NCBI GenBank assembly: GCA_032052615.1
Contig: DAMBWF010000003.1
Span: 372,001-436,000, forward strand
Reading direction: 5' to 3'
DNA length: 64,000 bases
Source of the DNA: Pseudomonas_T sp032052615
GTDB lineage: Bacteria; Pseudomonadota; Gammaproteobacteria; Pseudomonadales; Pseudomonadaceae
In this document: positions 62,549 to 64,000 of the stretch, piece after piece
Position numbering within the stretch: the first letter of the stretch is position 1
Layout of the letters: each line of letters starts with the position of its first letter
Position numbers and translations under genes: made by a program
The notes under the pieces: generated by a model
What the model was told of the DNA's origin: nothing
The model's input: the letters and a program-made list of their open reading frames with translations, nothing else
The model's database searches: none

Positions 62549-62729
62549 AAGTCCGAGCCGCAGCCCACGAAGCCGCGGCTCAATCGCAAATGTTGACCAG
62601 CAGGGGCGGCCGGGCCGCAAGCCCGGACCATCTGCGGGATTCGCGGTGGCCTTGTCGAGCTCATTTCCGGCTCGTCAGCGCACGCTTCGGTCGCTGCCGG
62701 TGGCGTCCCCTTATCGAGGGTGACCTAGC

Positions 62730-64000
62730 ATGCAAGAAAGCGTAATGCAGCGCATGTGGAACAGTGCCCACCTCTCCGGTGGTAATGCTGCCTATGTGGA
62801 GGAGCTCTACGAGCTCTACCTGCACGATCCCAACGCTGTGCCCGAAGAGTGGCGCACCTATTTCCAGAAATTGCCCGCCGATGGAAATGCCGCCACCGAC
62901 GTTTCGCATTCTACGGTCCGCGATCATTTTGTCCTGCTGGCCAAGAATCAACGTCGTGCACAGCCCGTTTCCGCCGGCAGCGTCAGCAGCGAGCACGAGA
63001 AGAAACAGGTCGAAGTGCTGCGCCTGATCCAGGCCTACCGCATGCGCGGCCACCAGGCCGCCCAGCTCGACCCGCTTGGCTTGTGGCAACGTCCGATGCC
63101 GGCCGACCTGTCGATCAACCACTACAACCTGACCGACGCCGACCTCGATACCACCTTCCGCACTGGCGAGTTGTACTTCGGCAAGGAAGAGGCCTCCCTG
63201 CGCGATATTCACCAGGCGCTGCAGCAGACCTACTGCCGCACCATCGGAGCCGAGTTCACGCACATCGTCGATTCCGAGCAGCGCAAGTGGTTCCAGCAGC
63301 GCCTGGAGAGCGTGCGTGGTCGCCCGGTCTATTCCGCCGAGGTGCAGAGCCACCTGCTGGAACGCCTCACCGCGGCCGAAGGCCTGGAAAAATACCTCGG
63401 CACCAAGTACCCGGGCACCAAGCGCTTCGGCCTGGAGGGTGGCGAAAGCCTCATCCCCTTGCTGGACGAAGTGATTCAGCGCTCCGGCTCCTACGGTACC
63501 AAGGAAGTCGTCATCGGCATGGCCCACCGTGGCCGCCTGAACGTGCTGGTGAACACCTTTGGCAAGAACCCCCGGGACCTCTTCGACGAGTTCGAGGGCA
63601 AGAAGGTCGAAGGCCTCAGCTCCGGCGACGTGAAGTACCACCAGGGTTTCTCTTCCAACGTGATGACCGCCGGTGGAGAAGTGCATCTGGCCCTGGCGTT
63701 CAACCCGTCTCACCTGGAAATCGTCTCTCCGGTGGTGGAAGGCTCCGTGCGCGCCCGCCAGGATCGCCGTCGCGACTCCCAGGGCGATGCGGTGCTGCCC
63801 GTCACGATCCATGGCGACGCCGCCTTCGCGGGTCAGGGCGTGGTCATGGAAACCTTCCAGATGTCCCAGACCCGGGGCTATAAGACGGGCGGAACCATTC
63901 GCATCGTTATCAATAATCAGGTCGGCTTCACTACCAGCCGGCCCGAGGATGCGCGTTCCACCGAATACGCCACCGACGTGGCGAAGATGATCCAGGCTCC
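62730..64000 (+). CDS. sucA: 2-oxoglutarate dehydrogenase E1, N-terminal part
   Basis: First ~423 residues of the thiamine-dependent E1 of the 2-oxoglutarate dehydrogenase complex (family about 940 aa); the frame is open at the right edge. MQESVMQRMWNSAHLSGGNA start, YRMRGHQAAQLDPLG, EFTHIVDSEQRKWFQQRLES and GMAHRGRLNVLVN are conserved; the His of the last motif contacts thiamine diphosphate. GAGGGTG precedes ATG 62730. Confidence 0.96.
   Translation, partial: MQESVMQRMWNSAHLSGGNAAYVEELYELYLHDPNAVPEEWRTYFQKLPADGNAATDVSHSTVRDHFVLLAKNQRRAQPVSAGSVSSEHEKKQVEVLRLIQAYRMRGHQAAQLDPLGLWQRPMPADLSINHYNLTDADLDTTFRTGELYFGKEEASLRDIHQALQQTYCRTIGAEFTHIVDSEQRKWFQQRLESVRGRPVYSAEVQSHLLERLTAAEGLEKYLGTKYPGTKRFGLEGGESLIPLLDEVIQRSGSYGTKEVVIGMAHRGRLNVLVNTFGKNPRDLFDEFEGKKVEGLSSGDVKYHQGFSSNVMTAGGEVHLALAFNPSHLEIVSPVVEGSVRARQDRRRDSQGDAVLPVTIHGDAAFAGQGVVMETFQMSQTRGYKTGGTIRIVINNQVGFTTSRPEDARSTEYATDVAKMIQA

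Overview
The window is about 64 kb of GC-rich DNA from a Pseudomonas chromosome, most likely a relative of the P. aeruginosa group. The evidence is gene content and order recalled from that group: ccmFGHI, sbp, a K+ channel, dnaX-ybaB-recR, apt-anr-hemN, ccoSIHG, two tandem ccoNOQP operons, aer, acnA, rlmM-tusA, pdxB, and gltA facing sdhCDAB-sucA. Almost all of it is core chromosome. No tRNA, rRNA, IS element or CRISPR array was seen.

Layout. 1-3.4 kb: the end of the cytochrome c maturation operon (ccmF truncated at the left edge, ccmG, ccmH, ccmI). 3.5-9 kb: a small lipoprotein, sulfate-binding protein, HD hydrolase, voltage-gated K+ channel with a zinc ribbon, glycerate kinase, a decayed TetR regulator, and an HU protein. 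9.3-12.1 kb: the 4.5S RNA gene, a small hypothetical gene, and a short phage-derived module (CI/PrtR-like repressor, divergent unknown protein, holin). 12.3-15.4 kb: dnaX, ybaB, recR. 15.4-26.8 kb: rhodanese/FtrA pair, a two-adaptor RND efflux operon (TriABC-like), two EamA exporters around a cupin regulator, a frameshifted MocR regulator and its divergent DUF1127 gene.

26.8-45 kb is a microaerobic respiration region. It has apt, the oxygen sensor anr, hemN, a SafE-like membrane protein, ccoS, ccoI, ccoH, ccoG, two complete cbb3 oxidase operons, an alpha/beta hydrolase and the aerotaxis receptor aer. Good ANR boxes with correctly spaced -10 elements lie before hemN, the outer cbb3 operon and aer. 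The inner cbb3 operon has an ordinary sigma70 promoter. The two cbb3 operons share long blocks that look identical at the DNA level, which points to recent gene conversion. The ccm genes at the left edge supply the c-type cytochromes that CcoO and CcoP need.

45-64 kb: aconitase, rlmM, tusA, a MATE exporter, pdxB, several small or poorly known genes, an MsbA-like ABC exporter, ppnP, an exonuclease, a START-domain protein, and then gltA divergent from sdhCDAB and sucA (truncated at the right edge).

No clearly new multi-gene system was found. The best candidates for follow-up are the stripped-down repressor/unknown/holin module with its palindromes, the cbb3 gene conversion, the ANR box inside the first codons of a divergent gene, and the K+ channel with a zinc ribbon overlapping an HD hydrolase gene.
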